Source of the DNA: Pirellulaceae bacterium
GTDB lineage: Bacteria; Planctomycetota; Planctomycetia; Pirellulales; Pirellulaceae
Direction of reading: 5' to 3'
Assembly: GCA_028289675.1 (NCBI GenBank)
Contig: JANQOL010000798.1
Coordinates: 1-49,506, forward strand
DNA: 49,506 bases
In this document: piece after piece, positions 17,275 through 26,577 of the stretch
Layout: each line of letters opens with the position of its first letter
Position numbering within the stretch: position 1 is the stretch's first letter
Notes under the pieces: model-generated
The model's database searches: none
The model's input: only the letters and a program-made list of their open reading frames with translations
What the model was told of the DNA's origin: nothing
Translations under genes and position numbers: made by a program

Positions 17275-17568
17275 AGCCTGGATCATTGGCCACCCGCAGC
17301 AGACACGGTGGGGTACTCAAGACGGCCGGCAGCTTTTCATCTTTTTTTGGTTTTCCTTAGATCCGAAGACAAACGATTCTCGTCGACATGCACTTAGACA
17401 AATAGGACGTGAGCTAACTGCATGTCGCTTTCGATGGACCAATTTCGGAAAAATAGTCAATTTATCCAGGTTTCTGGTAGACGCTTGCGACAGCAATGCA
17501 AACAAGACTATAGGGCCCAATTTCTGGGTCCGTACAGTTTCACCATCTTCAGGCAGACCCCGAGAACC
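17275..17568. other. intergenic region before the PEP-CTERM gene
   Basis: About 294 bases with no credible gene. A T-rich run near 17336-17356 could serve as transcription end for the sigma gene, but no clear stem precedes it. The frame of the PEP-CTERM gene is open back to 17422, yet that extension shows no signal sequence and is treated as leader. Confidence 0.4.
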
Positions 17569-18162
17569 ATGAAAAAATTGTTGTTTTTTGTCGCCGTGCT
17601 GGCCACGATTTCTCCCGCGCAAGCGGACATCATAGTCACGATTTCTGAAGTCGGATCGGACGTGCACATGACGCATGCCGCCGGCATCATCGATACCGGC
17701 GGCCTCACAAACGCCGGAGGAAATACAGGTAACCTTCGCTTTTATCACGGCCTTGGCTACATTGGAGGCTTGTCGACCAGCGATGGCGCTACCTGGAATG
17801 GAACATTGACTGCGAGCCCGTCAGCCGGATGGACGTTGCCGGCACCCTTTAATGGTACGAACTGGGACAGCACCAGCGGCACGGGTGGAATCTACGTTGG
17901 ACTTTTTACCCCAACCTTCGGCCAGCTCGGCCTCCCTGACGGGTCGGTAGATGGCGTCAACAATATCGGTGCCTTTACTGGCGTCGTAGCAGGCCAGTCC
18001 TTCGCTAGCTTGGGGCTAACCGCAGGGGAGAGCATCACTTATTCGTGGGCAGCAGACTCTGTGACGTTCCAGACCGCCGCCACGGCCGTTCCCGAGCCAA
18101 GTGCAGCGGCTTCAATGGCAGTTATTGGCTTTATCGGACTGTGCAGACGACGCAGGCGCTAG
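17569..18162 (+). CDS. PEP-CTERM domain exported protein
   Basis: A 197-residue protein from ATG 17569. It starts with a signal peptide (MKKLLFFVAVLATISPAQAD), has a Gly/Thr/Ser-rich extracellular body, and ends in the tripartite sorting signal: VPEPSAAA, a hydrophobic stretch SMAVIGFIGLC, and the basic tail RRRRR. PEP-CTERM proteins are recognised by an exosortase that cleaves near the PEP motif and hands them to the cell surface or matrix. No exosortase gene is in this window. The body is not recognised. The longer open frame from 17422 would bury the signal peptide and was rejected. Convergent with efpL across a hairpin. Confidence 0.9.
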   Translation: MKKLLFFVAVLATISPAQADIIVTISEVGSDVHMTHAAGIIDTGGLTNAGGNTGNLRFYHGLGYIGGLSTSDGATWNGTLTASPSAGWTLPAPFNGTNWDSTSGTGGIYVGLFTPTFGQLGLPDGSVDGVNNIGAFTGVVAGQSFASLGLTAGESITYSWAADSVTFQTAATAVPEPSAAASMAVIGFIGLCRRRRR

Positions 18163-18239
18163 TGGGTACCGAGGTCATTTGTTGGGGCATTGGTTGTTCG
18201 GACAGAAGAGCGGCCACTCTGCAAGACTACTTTGCTTTT

Positions 18240-18305
18240 GAACCTATCTGAAAACCTCACCGCAGGGCGGGCAGTCCTGCCCGCTGCTAGGTTTTGGATA
18301 GGTTC
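18240..18305. terminator. long interrupted stem-loop between convergent genes
   Basis: Nested complementary arms pair GAACCTATC (18240-18248) with GATAGGTTC (18297-18305), AAAACCT (18251-18257) with AGGTTTT (18289-18295), and CGGGCAG (18268-18274) with CTGCCCG (18277-18283). The position between the stop codons of the PEP-CTERM gene and efpL fits a bidirectional terminator; it could also be a dispersed palindrome. Confidence 0.7.
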
Positions 18306-18310
18306 TTAGC

Positions 18311-18874
18311 TTAGGCACGTGAGAGGAACTCGCCGGTGCGAGTGTCGACTTTGATGCGTTCGCCTTCTTTGATGTATTCGGGAACTTGCACCGACAACCC
18401 TGTCTCCAACTCGGCGGGCTTGGTCCGGGCGGTGGCCGAGTTGCCGCGAATGGCGGGATCGCACTGAGTGATGGTGAGCTCGACCGACGTCGGCAGCTGC
18501 AGCCCCACACACTCATCTTGATAGATCAGACCGTACATGCCCTCCAGTTCCTCGGTCAGATACTTCAGCTGCTCGTCAATGTCGGACAGGGCGATGGCGA
18601 ACTGCGTGTAGTCTTCCTGGTCCATCAAATGCAGTTCTTCTTGGTCCTTGTACATCATCTTGACGACGCGTTTGCGGAAGTCGGCTTCCGGCAGGTTGTC
18701 CGTGCCTTTGAGCGTCAAGTCGACTTTCTGCTTGGTCAATAGATTCCGCGCCTTGAACTTGTACAGCGTGGCCGCGCCGCGGGCACTGGGCGATTGAACG
18801 GTCACCGATTCGATGATCACAGGGACCTCGTTGTCGACGACCACGGCTCCGGGCTTCATTTCCTTGGCAAGCAT
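18311..18874 (-). CDS. efpL: elongation factor P-like protein (EfpL/YeiP type)
   Basis: A 187-residue protein. ATG 18874 is preferred (MLAKEMKPGAVVV), with an AGAGGT ribosome site 6-7 bases upstream; the frame is open to 18997 but the extension is not conserved-looking. Three EF-P domains are recognisable: the N-terminal KOW-like domain with loop QSPSARGAATLYK, the OB domain with MDQEDYTQF, and the C-terminal domain GNSATARTKPAELETGLSVQ ending in EFLSRA. The loop tip has Arg where canonical EF-P carries the modified Lys, and the wording SPSARGAATLYK matches the EfpL (YeiP) branch rather than EF-P itself. EfpL helps ribosomes through stalling motifs. The gene stands alone; no modification enzyme is nearby. 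Confidence 0.9.
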   Translation of the reverse strand: MLAKEMKPGAVVVDNEVPVIIESVTVQSPSARGAATLYKFKARNLLTKQKVDLTLKGTDNLPEADFRKRVVKMMYKDQEELHLMDQEDYTQFAIALSDIDEQLKYLTEELEGMYGLIYQDECVGLQLPTSVELTITQCDPAIRGNSATARTKPAELETGLSVQVPEYIKEGERIKVDTRTGEFLSRA

Positions 18875-19337
18875 GATGACCTCTGGTTTGACGGACCGAA
18901 CGGGAGGAACGCCCGGCGGGAATCCACATCGGATGGATTGGGCTCGATTTGCGTCGGTGGGAGCAGATCGAGCCACAGCATTCTGCCGTGGTGGCAATTT
19001 CGCGACAAGAGGGTCTCAAAATGACCTCATGACCGATGCGGCCCTGCGCGATTTTTGGTCACGCATTCGTCCTTTTCCGTCCAGATGATGGCAGCTTGGC
19101 GGTCACGTCAAACGCTGGACTGCGTGCAAACGTGCAATGGTCCGCTTTTTGCATACAATAGAAGTTGGCACGAGCCGACCGGCGCCTGCTTCTCTTCTCC
19201 GCGGTACGAGCGTGCAATTGACCCGACCTGACGATTTGACGGCGTCCGCGGCTGGGCGACATCCGCTCCGAGGCGGTTTCGCGGTCGGCTCGGAGCTTGC
19301 GTCAGGCTGAGAAGCTGTAACCAGAGGGACTGAGCTT
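18875..19337. other. divergent intergenic region efpL / zinc-ribbon protein
   Basis: About 460 bases between divergent start codons. Part (18875-18997) is an open frame continuing efpL upstream, but the protein it would add is not family-like. I see no RNA gene or strong stem; both promoters should be here. Confidence 0.4.
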
Positions 19338-21431
19338 GTGGAACCGTTTACGGTCCAATGTACGACCTGCCAAAGCCGCATTCGCGTGCGATCAGCCAAG
19401 TTGATTGGGCAGATGGCCAACTGCCCCAAGTGCAACTCGATGATCCTGATTTCAGAACCGCAGCGAGTTCAAGTCGCCGATCGGGATCGCCCTCCCGTCG
19501 ACTCGATGGCCCTGACTCAAGAGGGCATCGCACCTCTCAACGGTGGTGAAACGGACGACTCGCCCGGTGCGACACTCGAACAGATACCCGGACTCGGAAC
19601 GGACGGTGACGACAACGAGTACCGTTTGGCACCAGCGGAATCGGCGCCCATCACGTCCGAAGCCGCGACCGATTCAGGGACCACCAACGCCGAAGACGCT
19701 GTGGCCATGGACTGGCAGCCCGCCGATGAACCACTATTGCCATCGGATCAGTGGACGAGTCAGAAATCGACCAAGACGCGACAGTACTTGCTGGTAGGCC
19801 TGTTGGGCGCGGGCGGCATCGCCGTTTCGGCAGCGTTGTTCGTCGCGTTCTTGAATTGGTACGGCTCCTCCGACAGCTCTAGCCCAACAGCGCAGGGCGG
19901 CACGGAGACGGCTCTCGCGCCGGACTTGGCGAGCGATTCGGCGGCAGGCGAAGACCTAGCTCCTCCTGACGATGCTGGGCCAGTCACCCCAAACGACTCT
20001 GATCCATCCGAAGAAACTGGCAGCGAAAAAGACAACGAAGAAGACACTGCGGAACTAGCGGATAGCATGCCGGCTGCGGCGGACCCCGAGTTGGCGACGG
20101 CGCTTGGCAACACCGACGCAACATCTCCGACCGAGACCACGGGAGACGCCTTGGCCGTGCCTAGTTCTTTGGCACCAACCGAGGAAACGGCACTTCCGCT
20201 GGACGGCACGGCGGAGAATCCGTCTCCCGATCCGGTACAAGCGGCACGAGATGCGCTGCCCAACCCGCTGAAAGACTTCGCAGCCGTCCTGGACTACGAG
20301 GGCCAACCGACTCTTGCGGACGTGAATGTGATACCCGCCGAAGCGCCCCTGACGGCCGAAGATCTAGGCATGCAGATTGGGGCACGTCATGACGCGCTGC
20401 CTGCGGTCGACTGGGCAGCGCAATCCCAAGTCACGATTCCCGGCTTGATCTTCTCGGAGGATCAATCGTTGGATCAGGCCATCAACTTGTGGAATCATGT
20501 CAGCGGCGTTCCCACGGTCGTCGATCTGGATTCACTGACGGCGGCCGGCAGAGATCCCAAGCAGTTCGCGAACATGGGCACGCTGATGTCACGTTCGGTG
20601 GGCGATGTGGCTCAAGCCCTGGGCGACAAGTTGCAGTTGCAGGTTATGCCCAAAGAAAACCGTTATCTGGAACTGCGCGCGTCGGAGCAGGCGCTGGCAG
20701 AACAATTGCCGGACAGCGTCAGCTTGAAAGGCTTGATCGAAGGACCGGAACAACATGAGTGGCTGCTGGCCGCGCTCGCCAGACTGCTGCCTGGAACCGA
20801 AGACGCGTGGACAATCCAGGATTCGCACCTGAGTTACGTTGAAGGCCAAATCGATCTGATGACTTGGTTTCGGGCAGTGCGATTGCTGGACAGCTGGCAT
20901 GCCGCCCGCTCGACAGGTGAGCAACTTTCGAACTATCCACCCGAAGGGCTGCGCAATCGTTTCGTTGACGCTGGCGAGATTCCGGACCTGGACAAAGAGG
21001 TGTCTGTGATTTCGACGCAGGCCCGTCCGGTTGGGCAGGTGCTATCGCAAGTTTGCCGGCAAGCTGGCTTTCACTGTTGGATCGACTGGCCGCGACTGGG
21101 CATCCTCGGACTCGGCCCCGGAACGACCTGCTTGGTCGTCACGCATCAACGAACACTGCGACAGGTGCTGCTGGAATACGCCGACCGCTATGGACTGGTG
21201 GTAGCTTTCATCGACGAACGCACGCTATGGCTGACGTCTCCGACCGACTATCGTCTTCAAGCTCGGCTGTACGTGCTGGAGTCCCAGGGCAGAACGGCCG
21301 AACAGTGGCGTCCGGTGCTTCGCCCCCTGACGACCGTCAGCGAGTCGAACGTGCACAAGCTGGACATCATCGAAACGCCCGACAAGCAGCACATCCTGGT
21401 CCGCTGCTGCCGACCGCGACTCAGTTTCTAA
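19338..21431 (+). CDS. zinc-ribbon, single-pass membrane protein of unknown function
   Basis: A 697-residue protein from GTG 19338, with AGAGGGA about 9 bases upstream. Residues 8-35 form a zinc ribbon of the MJ0042 type: CTTC ... CPKC with the intervening RIRVRSAKLIGQMA. A polar, acidic linker follows, then one membrane segment near 150-175 (LLGAGGIAVSAALFVAFL). After a long low-complexity Asp/Glu/Ser/Thr-rich stretch (about 176-310) there is a folded C-terminal part (320-697) with short repeats of the kind seen in secretin or STN-like modules, for example DVAQALGDKLQLQVMPKEN and VGQVLSQVCRQAGFHCWIDW. This cytoplasmic-ribbon/periplasmic-domain layout is frequent in planctomycetes. The function is unknown. 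Confidence 0.8.
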   Translation: MEPFTVQCTTCQSRIRVRSAKLIGQMANCPKCNSMILISEPQRVQVADRDRPPVDSMALTQEGIAPLNGGETDDSPGATLEQIPGLGTDGDDNEYRLAPAESAPITSEAATDSGTTNAEDAVAMDWQPADEPLLPSDQWTSQKSTKTRQYLLVGLLGAGGIAVSAALFVAFLNWYGSSDSSSPTAQGGTETALAPDLASDSAAGEDLAPPDDAGPVTPNDSDPSEETGSEKDNEEDTAELADSMPAAADPELATALGNTDATSPTETTGDALAVPSSLAPTEETALPLDGTAENPSPDPVQAARDALPNPLKDFAAVLDYEGQPTLADVNVIPAEAPLTAEDLGMQIGARHDALPAVDWAAQSQVTIPGLIFSEDQSLDQAINLWNHVSGVPTVVDLDSLTAAGRDPKQFANMGTLMSRSVGDVAQALGDKLQLQVMPKENRYLELRASEQALAEQLPDSVSLKGLIEGPEQHEWLLAALARLLPGTEDAWTIQDSHLSYVEGQIDLMTWFRAVRLLDSWHAARSTGEQLSNYPPEGLRNRFVDAGEIPDLDKEVSVISTQARPVGQVLSQVCRQAGFHCWIDWPRLGILGLGPGTTCLVVTHQRTLRQVLLEYADRYGLVVAFIDERTLWLTSPTDYRLQARLYVLESQGRTAEQWRPVLRPLTTVSESNVHKLDIIETPDKQHILVRCCRPRLSF

Positions 21432-21471
21432 CGTCCGCCGACTACCAAACGACTGCGGATGCTAACCTCAG

Positions 21472-22314
21472 TTACAAGGACGCAAACGATTTCAGAGCGT
21501 CCAAAGCCTTCACGACGTGCGCCCGATCGACCTCGGTCCAACCATCAGCACGGTGTCTGATGATGGCCAGTTTGAATTGCTCCAACGCCTCGGCCAAATC
21601 CACGGGTAAGCTCGGCAGTGCAGCGAATGGTGACTCGACTGGCGTGCCTTCCTCTTCCCATGGCAGGACATCGTCGAAATCGCCTTGATCTTCCTGCCCG
21701 GACGCCACGCTATCCTCGTCGCCAAAATCCGGTCCATCCGCTCGGGGACCTTCGGCCACACCACGTGATCCATCCCGTTGATCGGTCGGTTCGTCGACTT
21801 CCGCCAACGGTGTAAAGTCTTCGTCCTCAACGCTGCTGACGATGTCAGCCTCGCTTGGTTCAACCGCTGGATCCGCGCCCGTGGTTTCCCAGCGAGTACG
21901 CCGCATCTGCGAGACGCTCCACTGGCTTTGCACGGCTCCCTCCAGCCACATTTCGGCGTCATCCCAATCCAGGGCCGCCAAAAAATGGCTCCAGTACAAG
22001 CCTGCAAACGTCTCGTAGGACTCCCCAAAGCGGTCGAACACCCGCCGCAAACGTCCGACGTGCTGCGCCGTGACGCCACCCACGATTTGGGCCCAAGCTT
22101 CATCGCTGTACGCGGTGGACGCGGCCTGCGATCCCATCAGTGCCTCGCGCCATTCGGAGATGATTCGGCCCTTTTGCCAGTTTGTGGTACTGACCAAATT
22201 GGACCAACGTCCCACAAACTCCGTCGACAGTTCGGCACTCTTTTCATCTTCCGCGGGTTCCGCGTTTTGATGTTGGTTTTCCGTGACTGAAGTCGACAAG
22301 CGATTCGATTCCAT
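21472..22314 (-). CDS. hypothetical soluble protein, acidic C-terminal region
   Basis: A 280-residue protein. ATG 22314 (MESNRLSTSVTENQHQN) is chosen over the longer frame to 22416, whose extra residues look non-coding. Residues about 30-130 are helical and well structured (VGRWSNLVSTTNWQKGRIIS, AQHVGRLRRVFDRFG, YWSHFLAALDWDDAEMWLEG, WSVSQMRRTRWE), with a lexicon reminding me of small DNA-binding or phage-like proteins, though I cannot name a family. Residues 140-230 are acidic and probably disordered; the end is helical again. No signal peptide or membrane span. It is convergent with the zinc-ribbon gene, with a 40-base gap. Confidence 0.75.
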   Translation of the reverse strand: MESNRLSTSVTENQHQNAEPAEDEKSAELSTEFVGRWSNLVSTTNWQKGRIISEWREALMGSQAASTAYSDEAWAQIVGGVTAQHVGRLRRVFDRFGESYETFAGLYWSHFLAALDWDDAEMWLEGAVQSQWSVSQMRRTRWETTGADPAVEPSEADIVSSVEDEDFTPLAEVDEPTDQRDGSRGVAEGPRADGPDFGDEDSVASGQEDQGDFDDVLPWEEEGTPVESPFAALPSLPVDLAEALEQFKLAIIRHRADGWTEVDRAHVVKALDALKSFASL

Positions 22315-22683
22315 GTGCGGCCGTGCTCCCAGTGAGTGGCAATTCCGTCGGCTCGGTATCCGCGTCAGCCAGAGTACTGGCGCGGTACAAAACGCGGTGG
22401 GGAAGGGACCCGCCAAGTTGGCATGCGCACACGTTTTGCCGAAAGCAGCAGGTTAGCGGTTACGGCGCTGAAGGACAGATCGCGCCGCCGATTTGCCGAA
22501 CAGAAAGAACAAAGCGACCGGCAACAAGTTAGCAAGTTAGGGACTGGTGAAAGTTTACGCGTTTCGCCATTTCAGCTTCCGGTGCGGCCCGGCGGCATTC
22601 AGTAACGGCAGCGGCTGTGGAAGAAATGTTGGGCAAGGCAGATCGAACTTCGCTTCCAGCTGATGCTCCGCCCTCCTGCTGGT
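22315..22683. other. 369-bp gap without a gene
   Basis: Located between leuD (ending at 22684) and the start of the hypothetical gene on the same strand. I see no convincing frame, RNA or repeat; it should contain the promoter of the hypothetical gene and the leuD terminator. Confidence 0.4.
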
Positions 22684-23277
22684 TCAGGAGATACCGTGAG
22701 CCTCCTCATAGGCAGAGATTTTGGCCTCCTGCTCCAGCGTTTGAGCGATGTCGTCCAGACCGTTCAACAAGCAATGTCGGCGGAAGGCCTGGACTTCAAA
22801 TTCCAAAGACAGCCCATGGTCGTCCGTCAGCTGGCAAGTTTCCAAATCGACCGTCAGTTGGTAGTCGGCGTGCTTCTCCGCGCGCTGAAACAGATCTTCG
22901 ATCTCGGCTTCGCTCAGCTTGATCGGCAACAATCCGTTCTTGAAACAGTTGTTGTAAAAGATGTCGGCAAACGACGGAGCCAAGACAGCTCGAAAGCCGT
23001 AGTCATCGAGCGCCCACACCGCGTGCTCGCGACTAGAACCACAACCAAAATTGCGGCGGGCCACCAACACCGAAGCACCTTGCACGGCGGGTTGATTGAG
23101 TTCGAACTCAGGATTGTCCGACCCGTCGTCCAAGAATCGCCAGTCAAAAAACAGGAACTGGCCAAACCCGGTTCGCTCGATCCGTTTGAGAAACTGCTTG
23201 GGGATGATCTGGTCGGTATCCACGTTGGCCCGATCCAGGGTTGCCACTCGTCCGGTGTGTTTGATGAACGCCTGCAT
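22684..23277 (-). CDS. leuD: 3-isopropylmalate dehydratase small subunit
   Basis: A 197-residue protein from ATG 23277, normal LeuD length. Typical motifs are present: [20 protein letters not shown] at the N-terminus, then FDWRFLDDG, and the swivel-domain signature [20 protein letters not shown]. The small subunit closes the active site of the aconitase-like LeuCD enzyme, which interconverts 2- and 3-isopropylmalate in leucine synthesis. It lies 206 bases downstream of leuC on the same strand; that spacer shows nothing notable, so the two are probably still one transcript. Confidence 0.96.
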   Translation of the reverse strand: MQAFIKHTGRVATLDRANVDTDQIIPKQFLKRIERTGFGQFLFFDWRFLDDGSDNPEFELNQPAVQGASVLVARRNFGCGSSREHAVWALDDYGFRAVLAPSFADIFYNNCFKNGLLPIKLSEAEIEDLFQRAEKHADYQLTVDLETCQLTDDHGLSLEFEVQAFRRHCLLNGLDDIAQTLEQEAKISAYEEAHGIS

Positions 23278-23483
23278 AATTGTCTTTCAAAGTCGGTAGT
23301 GGCTCGGAAAACGGAGGTGTTCCTGTTTGGCGACTGGACTCTGGTAACTTGAGTCTACGGCCTCCGTGGCGCCAGCCGCGGTTTTGCTTCGATTTCGATC
23401 GGACCGGCACTAGCACGCAAACACGGTGTGAACCGCACGTTATCACGTGGCGGCTGCTTTGCGTGCAGCATCATCATCCCTGA

Positions 23484-24905
23484 TCAAGCGTGATAATCCC
23501 ACTGGCGAATGTCGTTGAAGTAGCCTTTGACGGCCGCTGCTGCCGCCATGGCTGGGGAGACGAGATGCGTAAGTCCACCCTTGCCTTGCCGGCCTTCAAA
23601 ATTGCGATTACTGGTGGACGCACAACGTTGCCCGGGTTCCAGGCGATCCGGATTCATTGCCAGGCACATGCTGCAGCCGGCCTCTCGCCAATCGAAGCCA
23701 GCTTCGCTGAATACGCGATCGAGCCCCTCGCTCTCCGCCTGTCGCTTGACCTGGCCACTGCCCGGCACCACCATGGCGTCGACTTTCGAATTGACCCGGT
23801 GGCCTTTAACGACTTTGGCCGCCGCGCGCAAGTCTTCGATACGGGCATTGGTACAACTGCCAATAAACACGCGATCGATATGGATGTTCGAAATTGGCTC
23901 TCCGGCCTTTAACCCCATATACTCGAGGGCCGATTCGGTCGACTTGCGTTCCGTTTCATCGCTGCAGTCGGCGGGATCTGGAACCGCCGCGGTCACCGAG
24001 GCGACTTGTCCGGGATTCGTACCCCAAGTGACCTGAGGTTCGATGTCCGCTCCCTCGAACTTGCTGACTTTGTCATAGTGCGCGCCGGGGTCACTGGGCA
24101 GTTGCTTCCAACGTTGGATGGCGGCATCCAGATCGGCGGGCGCGAATTCCCGTCCTTTCAAGTACTCGAACGTGGTCTCATCGGGCGCGATCATCCCAGC
24201 CCGCGCACCGGCTTCGATCGACATGTTGCACACCGTCATTCGTTCTTCCATCGACAGATTGCGAATGGTCGAGCCGGTGTACTCCAACACGTAGCCAGTA
24301 CCGCCATGCATGGTCATCTGACCAATTAGGTATAGAATTAGATCCTTGGCGGTCACTCCCTCGCCTAGCGCTCCGTTGACGCACAATTCGTAGGTTTTGG
24401 GCTGATATTGCAACAGCGTCTGCGTCGCCAGAACGTGCTCGACTTCGCTGGTACCGATGCCGAACGCCAAGGCGCCGAACGCGCCGTGCGTCGCGGTATG
24501 ACTGTCACCGCAAACGATCGTCATCCCAGGCTGCGTGTATCCCAATTCTGGGCCAATAATGTGGACGATTCCCTGGTGATCGTCGTTGAGGTCGTACAAT
24601 CTAATGCCGAACTCTTCGCAGTTTTGACGCAAGGTGTCGACTTGTTGCTTCGAGATGGGATCGGCAATGGGCAGACTGCGATTGCTGGTAGGCACATTAT
24701 GGTCTGGCGTGGCAACAGTGCGCTCTGGACGACGCACGGTGCGTCCCGCCAAACGCAATCCCTCGAAGGCCTGGGGGCTGGTAACCTCGTGGACCAGATG
24801 TAGGTCCACGTACAGAATCGTCTGCTTGCTGGGTTCCGCCGCGACAACGTGATTGTCCCATATCTTCTGAAACATGGTCCTGGGAGAACCGCCATTGTTG
24901 TTCAT
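23484..24905 (-). CDS. leuC: 3-isopropylmalate dehydratase large subunit
   Basis: A 473-residue protein from ATG 24905, typical LeuC size. It has the aconitase-fold signatures [36 protein letters not shown] and the cluster cysteines in [12 protein letters not shown] and [11 protein letters not shown], so the [4Fe-4S] site is complete. With LeuD it catalyses the isomerisation of isopropylmalate. Its first 57 bases overlap the 5' end of a divergent signal-peptidase-like reading frame, which forces either a leuC promoter inside that gene or a later start for the neighbour. I found no leucine leader peptide or T-box upstream. Confidence 0.97.
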   Translation of the reverse strand: MNNNGGSPRTMFQKIWDNHVVAAEPSKQTILYVDLHLVHEVTSPQAFEGLRLAGRTVRRPERTVATPDHNVPTSNRSLPIADPISKQQVDTLRQNCEEFGIRLYDLNDDHQGIVHIIGPELGYTQPGMTIVCGDSHTATHGAFGALAFGIGTSEVEHVLATQTLLQYQPKTYELCVNGALGEGVTAKDLILYLIGQMTMHGGTGYVLEYTGSTIRNLSMEERMTVCNMSIEAGARAGMIAPDETTFEYLKGREFAPADLDAAIQRWKQLPSDPGAHYDKVSKFEGADIEPQVTWGTNPGQVASVTAAVPDPADCSDETERKSTESALEYMGLKAGEPISNIHIDRVFIGSCTNARIEDLRAAAKVVKGHRVNSKVDAMVVPGSGQVKRQAESEGLDRVFSEAGFDWREAGCSMCLAMNPDRLEPGQRCASTSNRNFEGRQGKGGLTHLVSPAMAAAAAVKGYFNDIRQWDYHA

Positions 24906-26192
24906 AGTGCCTGCTCGAGCCTGGATTTAGGAGTTTTCGAGGGTTCAAGGATCGGATGGTCTGGGCAAACTGTCAAGCGTCATTGGTGGCTGGCAGGGCT
25001 GCTGAACGCGTGCCTCATCTGTCTGTCAGGCTGCGGTGCGCAGTCGCCGCCGATGGCGTGCCAAATCCAGTCTAGTTCGATGGCTCCGACGCTGGTGGGG
25101 CCCACGCGGACGGCCGTTTGCAATCATTGCGGCGAATCGTTCGGAATTGCCGCGGACACGTTTGCACCCCAGCTGCCGATTCGTTGCCACACCTGCGGCG
25201 GCACCTGCCAAGTCAAATCGCCACAGACCGGTGGCCAGTTGGTCACGGTCGTTCCTCTTCAAGACACACAGACACTGAATCGGTTCGATCTAGTTGCGTT
25301 TTCCGCCCCATCGATCAGCTCGGCAGGCAGCTGGCACGTCAAACGAGTGTGGGGCCAGCCGGGCGAGTCCCTGCGCATTCGCGACGGAGAAGTTTGGATC
25401 AACGGGCGGCTCGTGCAAAAGAGCATCGATGACTACCTGCGCTTGTCCGTTCCCTTAACCGCCTATCCGGATTCCAGCTCCGCCTGGCAGATCTCCACGG
25501 GCGACTCGGCCCAAGATCAACGCACGTTAAGCTGGCGCTTCATGAAACCGGCTCCGGTAATTCCCACCGACACCGATCCACAATTCTGGCTGGAGCCGTC
25601 GGGCATCGACGACGACTACCCCTGCAATCAAGGCTTGTCCTACCAGCTGCAGCCCGTGCCAGATTTTGGAATCGAGCTCGAGTTAAACGAGCGGTTGTCC
25701 GACCGGCTGACCATCGAGACGCAATTTCATCATCGACCATTGACGATCGTGCTGCGGCCGGAGGGCTGGCCCGTCGGAGACCGCGGCGGCTCAACTGCTT
25801 TGCGTTTGGCGGCCCACGATCACTGTCAAATCGTCTGCTGCGACCGGCGGGTACTCGTACGAACTGACGTCGAACAGTATGAGCAAACTTGGGACGCAAC
25901 CACGCTGGCCGAAGCCGCTCAAATCAATGCGTCTTCCGCACAAAGCACTTCGGGGGCACGCAGCGGGTTTGAATTGTCTTGCACGCCCGCCGCGCCAATC
26001 AAGCGTTTGCAGCTAAGTCGCGACCTGTACGTGCGCACGCCCACGCGGACCGGCAATGGCGACTGGAGTATTCAGATTCCCGACGAGCATTACTTCGTCC
26101 TAGGCGACAACTTGCCGGCCTCCATCGACAGTCGCGGCTCACTGGGTTTGCTCAAAGCCAACCGCATTACTGGAATTCTCCAGCGGCCTTGA
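24849..26192 (+). CDS. signal peptidase I-like (S26) protein with inserted zinc ribbon; start uncertain
   Basis: The frame is open from ATG 24849 (447 residues), which overlaps leuC head to head; the next in-frame ATG, 25053, would remove the hydrophobic anchor. S26 boxes are clear: Ser77 in SSSMAPTL, the Lys165 box in [20 protein letters not shown] followed by VWINGRLV, and the closing box [18 protein letters not shown]. Between Ser77 and Lys165 sits a zinc ribbon, CNHC (Cys91, Cys94) and CHTC (Cys113, Cys116). The N-terminal hydrophobic segment [20 protein letters not shown] ends in a lipobox-like LSGC (Cys62). Residues about 200-330 form a large beta-rich insertion as in domain II of signal peptidase I. 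It likely cleaves exported proteins at the membrane; whether it is lipid-anchored or a housekeeping enzyme is open. Confidence 0.82.
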   Translation: MIVPYLLKHGPGRTAIVVHSACSSLDLGVFEGSRIGWSGQTVKRHWWLAGLLNACLICLSGCGAQSPPMACQIQSSSMAPTLVGPTRTAVCNHCGESFGIAADTFAPQLPIRCHTCGGTCQVKSPQTGGQLVTVVPLQDTQTLNRFDLVAFSAPSISSAGSWHVKRVWGQPGESLRIRDGEVWINGRLVQKSIDDYLRLSVPLTAYPDSSSAWQISTGDSAQDQRTLSWRFMKPAPVIPTDTDPQFWLEPSGIDDDYPCNQGLSYQLQPVPDFGIELELNERLSDRLTIETQFHHRPLTIVLRPEGWPVGDRGGSTALRLAAHDHCQIVCCDRRVLVRTDVEQYEQTWDATTLAEAAQINASSAQSTSGARSGFELSCTPAAPIKRLQLSRDLYVRTPTRTGNGDWSIQIPDEHYFVLGDNLPASIDSRGSLGLLKANRITGILQRP

Positions 26193-26229
26193 TCAACAAG
26201 TCATACTCGGCGTGCATGAAGGGCCGGGA

Positions 26230-26577
26230 CTAAGTCCTTAACCACCACTTGCGGAGAATGATGCCCACAACGGCGCCTAGCCCAAGTGCGATCGCTGCAA
26301 ATACGATCGATAGAATTTGATGGTGAAAATACACTCGGTTGTATTCGAAATTGGTCAGGTACACTTCATCATCGCCAGCCAAACCGTAGGAGTGCAGAAC
26401 ATTTACTGCGACGAAGCCAACTAACCCGGCCACAGCACCCACGCTTACAATCACAGCCCTTTGTCTCAGGCCGAGCCCCAGAGAGACGGCCACAACTACG
26501 ATCGCCGTGGTCACCGAAATACTGGCGAGCAAGCAATACAGCCCTAGCGTCGACAGGTTGGCTTGGCAGATGAGCAT
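26230..26577 (-). CDS. small membrane protein, third gene of VOC operon
   Basis: A 115-residue protein from ATG 26577, which follows the TAG of the VOC gene directly (TAG then ATG without spacer). Three hydrophobic segments are visible: LGLYCLLASISVTTAIVVVA, VIVSVGAVAGLVGFVAVNVL and ILSIVFAAIALGLGAVVGII, closing with the basic RKWWLRT. No family is recognised. The tight junction implies coupled translation with the VOC protein, but no functional connection is known to me. Confidence 0.75.
   Translation of the reverse strand: MLICQANLSTLGLYCLLASISVTTAIVVVAVSLGLGLRQRAVIVSVGAVAGLVGFVAVNVLHSYGLAGDDEVYLTNFEYNRVYFHHQILSIVFAAIALGLGAVVGIILRKWWLRT

Noticed and set aside
18875..18997. N-terminal extension of the EF-P-like protein
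   Set aside because: EfpL proteins start a few residues before the KPG motif; the extension is unlike any EF-P N-terminus, and a ribosome site precedes ATG 18874.
22663..23352. 229-residue plus-strand frame opposite leuD
   Set aside because: leuD is unmistakable on the minus strand; the plus frame is a codon-bias shadow.
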